Assembly: GCF_900188165.1 (NCBI RefSeq)
Contig: NZ_FZOS01000001.1
Location: 372,001-436,000 of the forward strand
From: Edaphosphingomonas laterariae
GTDB lineage: Bacteria; Pseudomonadota; Alphaproteobacteria; Sphingomonadales; Sphingomonadaceae
Direction of reading: 5' to 3'
DNA: 64,000 nucleotides
The position numbers and the translations under genes are program-made. Within the stretch, counting starts at the first letter, position 1, and each line of letters starts with the position of its first letter. The notes under the pieces were generated by a model. The model was given only the letters and a program-made list of their open reading frames with translations, had not been told where the DNA came from and ran no database searches. Shown here one piece after another: positions 8,498 to 16,736 of the stretch.

Positions 8498-9253
8498 TCA
8501 AGCCGCCAGAAACTCGCGGATCGCCTGCCCGAGCTCGGGCTTCAGCACCGCGCTCATATGATTGCCGGGGATCGACCGGAACGCGGCACCGGGGATCGCA
8601 TCGGCCAGCGCCTCGCCCGATCCGTTGTCATCATCCTCCGCGCCGGTGACGACCAGCACCGGAAGGTCGATCGCCGCCAGTTCCGCGCGCGACGTATCGA
8701 CGAAGGTTTCAAGGATGTGGAGCAGCGCCACCGGATCGCCCTTGGTGGTTTTCAGGAACGCCTCGGTCATCCATTCGCTGCTGCCGCGCTCGAAACTGCC
8801 GAGCCCGGTGAGCACGCGGCGGAAATAATCGCCCCGGCCCGCCGTGTGGAGGATACCATCCAGCCCCATGCCGCAGAGCACCGCCCGGCGCGGCCGCGCG
8901 CCCTGCACCAGCATCCGCGTCGTCGTCCGCCCACCCAGCGAATAGCCGGCAAGATCATAATCCTCGAGGCCGAGATGGCGCAGCAGCGCAAAGCCGTCCG
9001 CCGCCAGCACGTCCGGCGGATAGGATGCGGCCTCATGCGGCTTGCCGCTTTCGCCATGGGCCCGCAGGTCCGGCATGATCACGCGGAAGCCCGCGTCGGC
9101 GATCAGCCGAGCATGGCCGTAACGGATCCAGTTGGTGAACGCGTTGGAAAAATAGCCATGGATCAGGACGATCGGGCGCCCCTCGCCCATTTCGTGCCAG
9201 GCCAGTTCCACGCCATCATCGGCCGAAAAGCGGCCTATCGTCACGTCGGTCAT
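8498..9253 (-). CDS. Alpha/beta hydrolase
   Basis: A 251-residue cytoplasmic alpha/beta-hydrolase. The oxyanion HG motif (VLIHGYFSN) is near residue 31, the nucleophile Ser105 is in GYSLGG, an acid is likely in VVTGAEDDDN, and the catalytic His232 is in PGNHMS. No lid-specific motif identifies the substrate; esterases and epoxide or C-C hydrolases look alike at this level. Same strand as the M2 peptidase. Confidence 0.88.
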   Translation of the reverse strand: MTDVTIGRFSADDGVELAWHEMGEGRPIVLIHGYFSNAFTNWIRYGHARLIADAGFRVIMPDLRAHGESGKPHEAASYPPDVLAADGFALLRHLGLEDYDLAGYSLGGRTTTRMLVQGARPRRAVLCGMGLDGILHTAGRGDYFRRVLTGLGSFERGSSEWMTEAFLKTTKGDPVALLHILETFVDTSRAELAAIDLPVLVVTGAEDDDNGSGEALADAIPGAAFRSIPGNHMSAVLKPELGQAIREFLAA

Positions 9254-9319
9254 GCGTCACCCGTCTCATTATCTCGTGCCGGGGGATTAACCGCCTTCGT
9301 GTCGGCGATCCAGCCGCGC

Positions 9320-9763
9320 TCAATCGGGCAATTTGCCGGTCGCGGCGATCCACCGATCGGTGAGCGAGCGATATTCGTCGGCGCGCGAGCCCGGCAGATG
9401 GCTGGTATCCTCCCACGCGGCCAGCCGGGTCTCGATCGCGAAGTTGGATGTCGGCCGGAAATAGCCCGGCTCGTCGAACGAACCGATCGTCAGGTCGATA
9501 TTCTCGCCATCGACATACGAAAAACCGAGGGAGGTTCCGCAGGTCTGGCAAAAGGGCCGCTTGCCAATCGGCGAGGATCGATACCATTCCGGCTCCCGCG
9601 ACCATTTCAGCCGGGCCTGCGGCACATTCTTGAAGGCCGCCGCCGCCGCACCGGTCGCCCGCCGGCAATAGCTGCAATGACACAGATAGCCCTCGTCATT
9701 GTCGATCTCCGCCTCATAGCGGATACGGCCGCACTGGCAGCCGCCGGTCATCAAGCGGGTCAT
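9320..9763 (-). CDS. GFA family zinc-binding protein
   Basis: A 147-residue protein of the glutathione-dependent formaldehyde-activating enzyme fold (CENP-V/GFA). Cys ligands are visible: Cys9 and Cys11 (CQCG), Cys28, Cys30 and Cys33 (CHCSYC), Cys72 and Cys75 (FCQTCGT). Most family members have no proven formaldehyde activity. The ATG at 9763 overlaps the stop of the upstream YjdF-like gene (ATGA), so the pair is translationally coupled; the frame extends upstream but that part lies inside the other gene. Confidence 0.88.
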   Translation of the reverse strand: MTRLMTGGCQCGRIRYEAEIDNDEGYLCHCSYCRRATGAAAAAFKNVPQARLKWSREPEWYRSSPIGKRPFCQTCGTSLGFSYVDGENIDLTIGSFDEPGYFRPTSNFAIETRLAAWEDTSHLPGSRADEYRSLTDRWIAATGKLPD

Positions 9764-10371
9764 GCTCGCCTCGCGCGCAGGATTTCCAGCGGGATCATGC
9801 ACAGCACGCCGATGAAGGCCAGCGCCATATCCTTCTGGGCATCCCATGGATCCCCCTGCTGGCCATTGTAGAGATCGGCGTCGGCGCCCGCCATCACCAG
9901 CGTCAGCAGCCATTCGAAAATCTCATAGGCAGCACCCGCCGCCAGCACGAAGGCACCCGCGAGGCCGATCGCGCCCGGCAGCGAACAGCGCCCGCCGCGT
10001 CGGGCAAGCTCCACGATCGCCGGCACCACCGTTACGCCAAAGGCAAAATGGACCAGCCGGTCATAATGATTGCGGGTGAAGCCGAACGCCTCGCTGATCG
10101 ACGTGCCGGCCAGCGCCACCGACCATGCGTCATAGGGCAGGTTCGAATAGGTGTATCGCCCGCCCAGCGTGTGCAGCAGCCAGAAGGCGAGCAGAAAGGC
10201 GACAGCGCGATTGGACAGCGGCCAGCGCCGCAACAGCCACGGCGCCGTGATCACCAGCAGCAGCGTCGGAATATGGTGGATCGGCGCAACCGAAGGATAA
10301 GGCTGCGCGATATTGGCGAGGAGGATGGCGGCGCCCAGCAGCGCCACCATCCGGCGCTGGGCAACCGGCAT
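9760..10371 (-). CDS. YjdF / DUF2238 family membrane protein
   Basis: A 203-residue protein with about six membrane segments. The conserved polar motifs of the family are present: HTLGGRYTYSNLPYD, NHYDRLVHFAFG, a YEIFEW motif, and NGQQGDPWDAQKDM before the last helix. Function unknown. Start uncertain: ATG at 10371 gives a length like E. coli YjdF; a GTG at 10401 is an alternative, 15 bases after the asd stop. It probably follows asd in one transcript. Confidence 0.82.
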   Translation of the reverse strand: MPVAQRRMVALLGAAILLANIAQPYPSVAPIHHIPTLLLVITAPWLLRRWPLSNRAVAFLLAFWLLHTLGGRYTYSNLPYDAWSVALAGTSISEAFGFTRNHYDRLVHFAFGVTVVPAIVELARRGGRCSLPGAIGLAGAFVLAAGAAYEIFEWLLTLVMAGADADLYNGQQGDPWDAQKDMALAFIGVLCMIPLEILRARRA

Positions 10372-10415
10372 CGCTCCCCACAAGGCGCGATAGCCGGTCA
10401 CCCGAGCCTTGTTCC

Positions 10416-11441
10416 TCAGCCCTTCTTGAGGTGGCGACGGCCGAGCAGTTCCGCGATCTGCACGGCATTGAGCGCCGCGCCCTTGCGCAGATTGTCGGAC
10501 ACGCACCACAGGGCCAGGCCGTTTTCGACCGTCGGATCCTCGCGGACGCGGCTGACGAAGGTCGCGAAATCGCCGACGCATTCGACCGGCGTGACGTAGC
10601 CGCCATTTTCGCGCTTATCGACCAGCATCACGCCCGGCGCCTCGCGCAGGATCTTCTGCGCGTCCTCGGCCGAAAGCTCCTCCTCCGTCTCGATATTGAT
10701 GGATTCGGAATGGCCGACGAACACCGGCACGCGCACGCAGGTCGCCGTCACCTTGATCTTCGGGTCGAGGATCTTCTTGGTCTCAACCACCATCTTCCAT
10801 TCTTCCTTGGTGTAGCCATCATCCAGGAAGACATCGATGTGCGGGATCACGTTGAAGGCGATCTGCTTGGTGAACTTCTTCGGTTCGGCCGGATCGCCGA
10901 CGAAGATGTTGCGCGACTGTTCGAACAGCTCGTCCATGCCTTCCTTGCCGGCGCCGGACACCGACTGGTAGGTCGACACGACGACGCGCTTGATCTTGGC
11001 GGCATCGTGCAGCGGCTTCAGCGCCACCACCATCTGCGCGGTCGAACAGTTCGGATTGGCGATGATGTTGCGCGCCTTATAGCCGTCGATCGCGTCCGGG
11101 TTCACTTCCGGCACGATCAAGGGCACGTCCGGCTCCATGCGGTAGAGCGACGAATTGTCGATCACCACGCAGCCGGCGGCCGCCGCCTTGGGCGCATATT
11201 CCTTGGTCGCGGTCGATCCGACGGCGAACAGCGCCATGTCCCAGCCGGTGAAATCGAAATGTTCGAGATTCTTGACCTTGAGTTTCTGGCCTGTCTCGCC
11301 AAACTCGATCTCGTCGCCCGTGGATCGGGATGACGCGACGGCGGCAATCTCTTTAATCGGAAACTCGCGCTCGGCCAGAATGTTGAGCATTTCGCGCCCG
11401 ACATTCCCGGTGGCTCCGACGACGACTACCCGATAGGCCAT
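10416..11441 (-). CDS. asd: Aspartate-semialdehyde dehydrogenase
   Basis: A 341-residue enzyme that reduces aspartyl-4-phosphate to aspartate semialdehyde with NADPH, for lysine, diaminopimelate, threonine and methionine. The nucleotide-binding motif VVVGATGNVG is at residues 6-15 and the catalytic Cys132 is in IANPNCSTAQ. Length and motifs match the standard bacterial enzyme. The ATG at 11441 gives the usual MAYRVVVVG start; the frame extends 11 codons upstream without support. YjdF-like and GFA genes follow on the same strand. Confidence 0.96.
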   Translation of the reverse strand: MAYRVVVVGATGNVGREMLNILAEREFPIKEIAAVASSRSTGDEIEFGETGQKLKVKNLEHFDFTGWDMALFAVGSTATKEYAPKAAAAGCVVIDNSSLYRMEPDVPLIVPEVNPDAIDGYKARNIIANPNCSTAQMVVALKPLHDAAKIKRVVVSTYQSVSGAGKEGMDELFEQSRNIFVGDPAEPKKFTKQIAFNVIPHIDVFLDDGYTKEEWKMVVETKKILDPKIKVTATCVRVPVFVGHSESINIETEEELSAEDAQKILREAPGVMLVDKRENGGYVTPVECVGDFATFVSRVREDPTVENGLALWCVSDNLRKGAALNAVQIAELLGRRHLKKG

Positions 11442-11601
11442 TTTACTCGCTCCAGTTGGACTTGAAGGTCGCACATGCGACCGGTCGGCGGTTTAGGGCC
11501 GCGCGCGCATATGTCCAGCCCGCATGGCTATCCCGCCCCAAAGCATAGCTTGATCGTCCCGCCGCCGCGCCACGCAAATTTCGGAAAGGCAGCGCGTTCC
11601 T

Positions 11602-12138
11602 ATGGATAATTTCATTGTCGTCACCGGCGGTCCGGGATCGGGCAAAACCTCGCTGGTCGATGCCCTCGCGGCCTCCGGCCTCCGCTGCATGGCGGAAGCC
11701 GGCCGGGCGATCATCCGCGATCAATCGGCCATCGGCGGCACTGCCCTCCCCTGGGCCGACCGTGCCGCCTTTGCCGAACAGATGCTGGGTTGGGACATGC
11801 GCTCCCACCACATCGCAGGCGAGACGGCCGCGCCGGTGATCTTCGATCGCGGCATTCCCGATATCATCGGCTATCTGCGGCTTTGCGGCCTGCCCGTGCC
11901 GACGCACATGATCCGCGCCGCGCGCCATTTCCGCTATTGCCGCCGCGTCTTCATCGCACCCTTCTGGCCCGCCATCTTCACGCAGGACGCCGAACGCCGG
12001 CAGGATGCGGACGAAGCCCGCGCCACGCACGATGCCATGGCCGAAATCTATCGTGAGCTCGGCTACGAACTCATTCCCCTGCCGCTCGCCCCGATCGCCG
12101 ATCGCGTCGCCTTCATGCGCGAGGCGATCGGCGCATGA
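11602..12138 (+). CDS. AAA family ATPase / nucleoside-triphosphatase
   Basis: A 178-residue P-loop protein. The Walker A motif GGPGSGKT is at residues 9-16. It belongs to the AAA_28 group of small ATPases with a FDRGIPD motif resembling nucleotide or substrate kinases. Function unknown; a kinase-like role on a small molecule is possible. GGAAAGG precedes the ATG. Divergent from asd, with 160 bases between the two starts, and convergent with the DPP-IV gene after 4 bases. Confidence 0.85.
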   Translation: MDNFIVVTGGPGSGKTSLVDALAASGLRCMAEAGRAIIRDQSAIGGTALPWADRAAFAEQMLGWDMRSHHIAGETAAPVIFDRGIPDIIGYLRLCGLPVPTHMIRAARHFRYCRRVFIAPFWPAIFTQDAERRQDADEARATHDAMAEIYRELGYELIPLPLAPIADRVAFMREAIGA

Positions 12139-12142
12139 CGGG

Positions 12143-14380
12143 TCAGGGCTGAGGCTGAGGCTGAGGCTGTTCCTTCGCCTTCACCGTCCGGTTCAGGAAA
12201 TTCTCGATCGTCCGCCACAGATGCAGGCTGGTCGCCTGCCCCGAGATCGAATGGGTCTTGCCCGGATAGACCATCGTCTCGAACGGCACCGCTGCATCCT
12301 GCAGCTTCGCCATCATCGCGGTCGAATGGGTGAACAGCACATTGTCGTCCGCCATGCCGTGGATCAGCAGCAGCGGATCGGCGATCCGGGTCGCGTCGTT
12401 CAGCGCGCTGGACTTGTCATAAGGCGCCGGGTTCGTGGCGGGATTGCCCATATAGCGTTCGGTATAAGCGGTGTCGTAAAGCTCCCAGCGCGTTACCGGC
12501 GCCACCGAAACGCCGGCGGCGAAGGTGTTGGGCGCCGCTTCCAGCAGCTTCAGCGTCATATATCCGCCATAGGACCAGCCCATCACGGCAATCCTGTCGC
12601 CATCGACGAAGGGCTGCGCCTTCAGCCATTCGACGCCCTTCAACTGGTCCGCCACTTCCGGGCCGCCCATCTTCAGATGGATCGGATCCTCGAACGCCTT
12701 CCCGCGATCGCCCATGCCGCGATTGTCGAGCATGAACACCACCCAGCCGGCCTGCGCCAGCGTCTGCATGCGCAGGTCGAAGAAGTCGCGCTTCACCGTA
12801 TGGGCGTGCGGCCCGCCATAGACGAACACGAACACCGGCGCCTTCGCTCCCGGCTTCAGACCCGGCGGCACGAGCATCGCATAATCGAGGTCGGTCGCAC
12901 CGTCCGCCGCCTTGATCGTCCCGTAACGCGGCTTCACGAGATCGGCGGCATAAGGCGCCAGCGGATGCGCGCCCGCCACCCTATTTTCCTCGATCCAGCT
13001 GATCCGCCGTCCGTCCGCATCGCCCAGCCACACCTGCTTGGGCTGATCGGGCTTCGTCGTCGTCACCAGAACGCGCGTCGCCGTATCGTCCATCACCGCG
13101 TCGTTCCAGCTACCGCCGGCCGTCAGCCGGCGCGGCTGGCCCGGCCGCCGGTAATCGATGCTGTAGAGATGCTGTTCCAGCGTCCCGTCGGCAAAGCCGG
13201 TGAAGAATAGTCGCTCCGCCTGCTGGTCGACCCCCACCAGCCGCTCGACCGCCCATGGCCCACGGGTGAGCTGGCGGAACGCGCCGTCCTTCCAGTGATA
13301 GAGATGCGCATAGCCGTCGCGCTCGGACGACCAGATCAGGCTGCCGTCGCGCAGCACGCGCAGATTATCGTGTACATTCACCCAGGTGGATGCGGTTTCG
13401 CTGAACAGGGTGGTCGCCGCGCCGGTCTTCGCGTCGATCCGCAGCATATCGAGCCGCGTCTGTTCGCGGTTGAGCCGCTGGACGAGCACGCCGCTCGCAT
13501 CCGGCAACCAATCCACCCGCGCCAGATAGATATCGGGATCGGCGCCCAGATCGGCCTTCACCTGGCCGCTTCCATCGGGCTTCACCAGCCACAATTCGAT
13601 CGCGACATTGGGCGTTCCCGCGCGCGGATAGCGTTGCTCGAACACACGCGTGCCTTCCGCGTCGATTGCGGTGCGCGACGACACTTCGACCTTGCCTTCA
13701 TCCACCCGCGCCACCGCGATCAGGCTGTCATCCGGCGCCCACCAATGACCGCGCCGCCGGTCCAGTTCCTCATTGGCGACGAATTCGGCGACACCCCAGC
13801 TGATCGTACCGCCGCCATCGCTGGTCAGCACCCGATCGCCGCCGCCGGCAATGTCGATGATGTGCAGGTTGCCATCGCGGACATAGGAAACGAAGCGCCC
13901 GCGCCGGCTTACCGTCGCGTCCAGCTCGGTTTCGGGGCTTTCTGTCAGCCGCTTCACGCCGCCGTTGAGGTCCGCCAGATAGAGATCGCCGTCGAGCGGG
14001 ACGAGCAGGCGGCGGCCATCCGGCGCCCAGTCATAAGCGACGATGCCCTTCGAACCGCCGATGCGCAGCCGTTCGCGCTGCATCTTCTCGGCTTCGGACA
14101 GGGCGGCGCCGGTGCCGATCTTCTTGGAATCGACGAGCATCCGCGCCTTGCCGGAACGCGCGTCGATCGCCCACAGGTCGAAACGCTCGGCATCGTCGGG
14201 GCGGTTGCGCAACAGCGTCGCCAGGCTGCCATCGGGCGACAGCTTCAGCGAACGCGGTGTCGGACCGGACAGGCTGGGGCTGGCGAACAGCCGTTCCCAG
14301 CTAAGCTTTTCGGCGGATGCGGTGGAAGGAAGCAGGGCGGCAGCCGCGATCAGCGCGGCAGGGGCAAGAATGCGATGCAT
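12143..14380 (-). CDS. S9 family dipeptidyl peptidase IV-like serine peptidase
   Basis: A 745-residue exported peptidase; signal peptide residues 1-23. The N-terminal two thirds form the beta-propeller of DPP-IV (LVDSK, YDWAPDGRR, VANEELDRRRGHWW). The C-terminal alpha/beta-hydrolase domain carries Ser603 in GWSYGGY, Asp678 in HGMADDN and His710 in GKTHS. The EELDRRRGHWWAPD segment corresponds to the double-Glu motif that binds the substrate N-terminus, which supports dipeptide release from N-termini. The C-terminus is a (Gln-Pro)4 tail encoded by a hexamer repeat. Confidence 0.93.
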   Translation of the reverse strand: MHRILAPAALIAAAALLPSTASAEKLSWERLFASPSLSGPTPRSLKLSPDGSLATLLRNRPDDAERFDLWAIDARSGKARMLVDSKKIGTGAALSEAEKMQRERLRIGGSKGIVAYDWAPDGRRLLVPLDGDLYLADLNGGVKRLTESPETELDATVSRRGRFVSYVRDGNLHIIDIAGGGDRVLTSDGGGTISWGVAEFVANEELDRRRGHWWAPDDSLIAVARVDEGKVEVSSRTAIDAEGTRVFEQRYPRAGTPNVAIELWLVKPDGSGQVKADLGADPDIYLARVDWLPDASGVLVQRLNREQTRLDMLRIDAKTGAATTLFSETASTWVNVHDNLRVLRDGSLIWSSERDGYAHLYHWKDGAFRQLTRGPWAVERLVGVDQQAERLFFTGFADGTLEQHLYSIDYRRPGQPRRLTAGGSWNDAVMDDTATRVLVTTTKPDQPKQVWLGDADGRRISWIEENRVAGAHPLAPYAADLVKPRYGTIKAADGATDLDYAMLVPPGLKPGAKAPVFVFVYGGPHAHTVKRDFFDLRMQTLAQAGWVVFMLDNRGMGDRGKAFEDPIHLKMGGPEVADQLKGVEWLKAQPFVDGDRIAVMGWSYGGYMTLKLLEAAPNTFAAGVSVAPVTRWELYDTAYTERYMGNPATNPAPYDKSSALNDATRIADPLLLIHGMADDNVLFTHSTAMMAKLQDAAVPFETMVYPGKTHSISGQATSLHLWRTIENFLNRTVKAKEQPQPQPQP
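12147..12169. repeat. Short tandem repeat (hexamer CTGAGG) in the 3' end of the DPP-IV gene
   Basis: Nearly four copies of the hexamer CTGAGG in tandem, read on the minus strand as Gln-Pro codons just before the stop. A copy-number change keeps the frame and would only lengthen or shorten the tail. Confidence 0.8.
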
Positions 14381-14444
14381 CGCCGGGTTATCGGGATGAT
14401 CCGCGCGGCTGGCAAGTCACTTGCCGCCCCACCCACGCGCGCAA

Positions 14445-14480
14445 GAAAAAGGGCGCGGATGGCATCCCATCCGCGCCCTT
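14445..14480 (-). terminator. Rho-independent terminator of trmD-rplS
   Basis: On the minus strand a 12-base perfect stem (GGGCGCGGATGG pairing with CCATCCGCGCCC, extended by AA/TT) with a four-base loop is followed by TTTTTCTT. It starts 24 bases after the rplS stop. The strongest intrinsic terminator in the window. Confidence 0.93.
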
Positions 14481-14503
14481 CTATCTGTGTGCGAGCGAAG
14501 CGA

Positions 14504-14893
14504 TCAGGCTTCGGCAGCCACCGGACGCGGATCGCGGCGTTCGGCGATACGCGCCGCCTTGCCGGTGCGGCCACGCAGATAATAGAGCTTGGCGCGACGG
14601 ACGACGCCCTTGCGCACCACCTCGATCGAATCGACGTTCGGCGAATAAAGCGGGAAGACGCGCTCGACACCTTCGCCGAACGAAATCTTGCGAACGGTGA
14701 AGGACGAACCCATGCCCTTGTTGGCGCGGGCGATGCAGACGCCTTCGTAATTCTGGACGCGGGTGCGCTCGCCTTCGACGACCTTCACGCCGACGCGCAG
14801 CGTGTCGCCCGGACGGAAATCAGGAATCTTCTTCGATTCGGTGATCTTGGCAATCTGCTCGGCTTCGAGCGTCTGGATGAGGTTCATGCTCAT
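14504..14893 (-). CDS. rplS: 50S ribosomal protein L19
   Basis: A 129-residue ribosomal protein located at the 30S-50S interface. Hallmarks are [45 protein letters not shown] and [22 protein letters not shown]. The ATG overlaps the trmD stop as ATGA, so translation is coupled. Followed by a strong terminator. Confidence 0.98.
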   Translation of the reverse strand: MSMNLIQTLEAEQIAKITESKKIPDFRPGDTLRVGVKVVEGERTRVQNYEGVCIARANKGMGSSFTVRKISFGEGVERVFPLYSPNVDSIEVVRKGVVRRAKLYYLRGRTGKAARIAERRDPRPVAAEA

Positions 14894-15630
14894 CGCTCCT
14901 TCTTCTGTCGCCGCGCGCCAGAGGGAGACTGGTCCCGAGCGCCCTCATGGCGCTCCCAAAGGTCCGGCCTCCTTAGCCTTGTATCATTCTCGGCCATGGT
15001 TTTACGCCAAGCCTCGATCTTCGCATGATCCCCAGATCGCAGCACTTCGGGGATCGTGCGCCCCTCCCACTCAGGTGGTCGGGTATAATGCGGATATTCA
15101 AGAAGGCCGCTTTCGAAGCTTTCCTCGTCCCCGCTGGAAGCGGCGCCCATTACGCCGGGAAGTAGCCGAATGCAAGCATCCAGCGTCACCAGCGCCGCCA
15201 TTTCGCCGCCGGACAGGATATAATCGCCGATCGACACGGGCTCGATAGGCCGCGCCTCGAACAGCCGCTCGTCAATGCCCTCGAAACGGCCGCACAAAAT
15301 GGTCACCCCCGGCCCCGCCGCCAGTTCGCGCACGCGTGCCTGGGTCAGCGGCCGCCCGCGCGGCGTCATCGCCAGCAGCGGGGCGTCCGGCCGCTTCTCC
15401 AGCGCATGATCGACAGCGCGGGCCAGCACGTCGGCGCGCATCACCATCCCCGCGCCGCCGCCCGCCGGCGTATCGTCCACCGAACGATGCTTGTCGGTCG
15501 CAAAATCGCGGATCTGGATGGGGTCGCACACCCACTTGCCCTCCGCCAGCGCGCGCCCGGCAAGCGATGTGCCCAGCGGCCCGGGAAACATCTCGGGGTA
15601 AAGGGTCAGGATGGTCGCAGCAAAACTCAT
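14890..15630 (-). CDS. trmD: tRNA (guanine-37-N1)-methyltransferase
   Basis: A 246-residue SPOUT enzyme that methylates G37 of tRNAs with a G at position 36 and so prevents frameshifting. The knot region is seen in [20 protein letters not shown] and RLLPGVMG, with the C-terminal [19 protein letters not shown]. Normal length. In many bacteria the order is rpsP-rimM-trmD-rplS; here rpsP and rimM are not upstream, and the 400 bases before trmD hold repeats. Confidence 0.98.
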   Translation of the reverse strand: MSFAATILTLYPEMFPGPLGTSLAGRALAEGKWVCDPIQIRDFATDKHRSVDDTPAGGGAGMVMRADVLARAVDHALEKRPDAPLLAMTPRGRPLTQARVRELAAGPGVTILCGRFEGIDERLFEARPIEPVSIGDYILSGGEMAALVTLDACIRLLPGVMGAASSGDEESFESGLLEYPHYTRPPEWEGRTIPEVLRSGDHAKIEAWRKTMAENDTRLRRPDLWERHEGARDQSPSGARRQKKER

Positions 15631-15800
15631 CCCGCGCGACTAACCACCCCAGCCCCGATCGGCAATGCGTTTGGCACGCATGCGCCGTGGCGACGCAGGC
15701 GAGACGCAAGGCTACCCGGCGGCGAACCACCGCCCCACCTCGGGAAACGCCCACGCTTCCGAGCGACGACAAAGTCGAGTGGAGTGGACGCGCCCAAGAA

Positions 15801-15826
15801 CGTCATGCCAGCGAAGGCTGGTATCG
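15801..15826 (+). repeat. REP-like palindromic repeat unit
   Basis: Unit starting CGTCATGCCAGCGAAGG with an internal CCAGC/GCTGG stem. Its reverse complement recurs at 15910-15935 with a single mismatch in 26 bases, and a diverged relative lies at 61750-61813. Confidence 0.75.
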
Positions 15827-15909
15827 CTGGCGGTTACAGGTGCGTTGAACAGATGCCGATGAAGGACACCGTTCGGCTTGTTGGGCAGAACAGAGTGCCA
15901 GCCCCGATA

Positions 15910-15935
15910 CGATGCCAGCCTTCGCTGGCATGACG
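15910..15935 (-). repeat. REP-like palindromic repeat unit, inverted copy
   Basis: The inverted partner of the unit at 15801-15826. It contains the palindrome ATGCCAGC, four bases, GCTGGCAT. Two such units facing each other have the layout of a REPIN. Confidence 0.75.
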
Positions 15936-16030
15936 CATATACACGAGTGTCAGCAATTCCGGCGCGCTCCGACGTTCCGCCATTGGGCAGCAGGCCCTGA
16001 CAGCCGCCGAAGCTCACCAGCGCCGCGTCG

Positions 16031-16732
16031 TTAGCCGCGCAGCCCTTCCAGCCATTCCGCGATCATGCGTCGTCCCGCCGCTACCGCATTGGGGCCGTGG
16101 GCATCGTGGTGCGCGCGCAGTTCGTTCGCGCTGCTTCCTGCCGCCGCAATCGCGTCGGGCCATTTTTCGAGCCAGCTGTCGAAGCGGGGGTCTTCGCCCA
16201 TTTCCGCATGGAATTGCAGCGCCAGGATATTGGGTCCGCGCCGGAACGCCTGATGGGCATAGAGCCCGGTCGACGCCAGCAATTCGGTGCCTTCGGGCAG
16301 ATCGAACGTGTCGCCATGCCAATGCAGCATCGGATTGCCGTCCAGATGGCGAAGCGGCGATCCGGCCCCTGCCCCGTTGAGCGTCACGGGCGCAAAGCCC
16401 ACTTCCTGTCGGCCGCCGGGATAGACGCGGGCGCCAAGCGCGGCCGCCATCATCTGCGCGCCGAGGCATACGCCCAAAGTGGGCCGATCCGCCGCCAGCC
16501 GCAGGCCCAGCCGGCGCACCTGGCAGGCGATCCACGGATAGCGATCGGTTTCGTAGACGCCCATCGGCCCGCCCATCATCACGACGAGATCGGGCGCGAT
16601 GAGATCGGTTTCGGGGAAGCGCGCGTCGGTCACGTCGATCCGGTCGACCGCATAGCCCGCCGCTTCGATCGCCGCGCGAAACCCCGCGACGCCTTCGACG
16701 GGCACATGCCGGATGACCAGCGCGCGCTTCAA
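16031..16732 (-). CDS. Class I glutamine amidotransferase-like protein
   Basis: A 233-residue stand-alone GATase-1 domain. The nucleophile Cys89 is in GVCLGAQ and the His175/Glu177 pair is in QFHAEMGE, completing the triad. Proteins of this type hydrolyse glutamine or gamma-glutamyl compounds; the substrate is not defined by sequence. The MGGPMGVYE motif near 53 is typical of the GMP synthase-like subgroup. It begins 4 bases after the flavin oxidoreductase stop, indicating an operon. Confidence 0.88.
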   Translation of the reverse strand: MKRALVIRHVPVEGVAGFRAAIEAAGYAVDRIDVTDARFPETDLIAPDLVVMMGGPMGVYETDRYPWIACQVRRLGLRLAADRPTLGVCLGAQMMAAALGARVYPGGRQEVGFAPVTLNGAGAGSPLRHLDGNPMLHWHGDTFDLPEGTELLASTGLYAHQAFRRGPNILALQFHAEMGEDPRFDSWLEKWPDAIAAAGSSANELRAHHDAHGPNAVAAGRRMIAEWLEGLRG

Positions 16733-16736
16733 TGGA

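Larger units (their letters stand above)
15631..16030. other. Intergenic region with an inverted pair of short palindromic repeats
   Basis: 400 bases with no convincing gene between trmD and the amidotransferase gene. Frames seen here are low-quality translations of the repeats. It contains two REP-like units in opposite orientation (15801-15826 and 15910-15935) with 83 bases between them. The promoter for trmD should be at its left end. Confidence 0.6.

Noticed and set aside
12147-12169. Hexamer repeat as a phase-variation switch
   Set aside because: The unit is six bases, so copy-number change stays in frame and only alters a short tail.
15712-16017. A 101-codon minus-strand frame between trmD and the amidotransferase gene
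   Set aside because: It is a translation of the two inverted REP-like units and their spacer; composition is unlike neighbouring genes and no ribosome binding site is seen.
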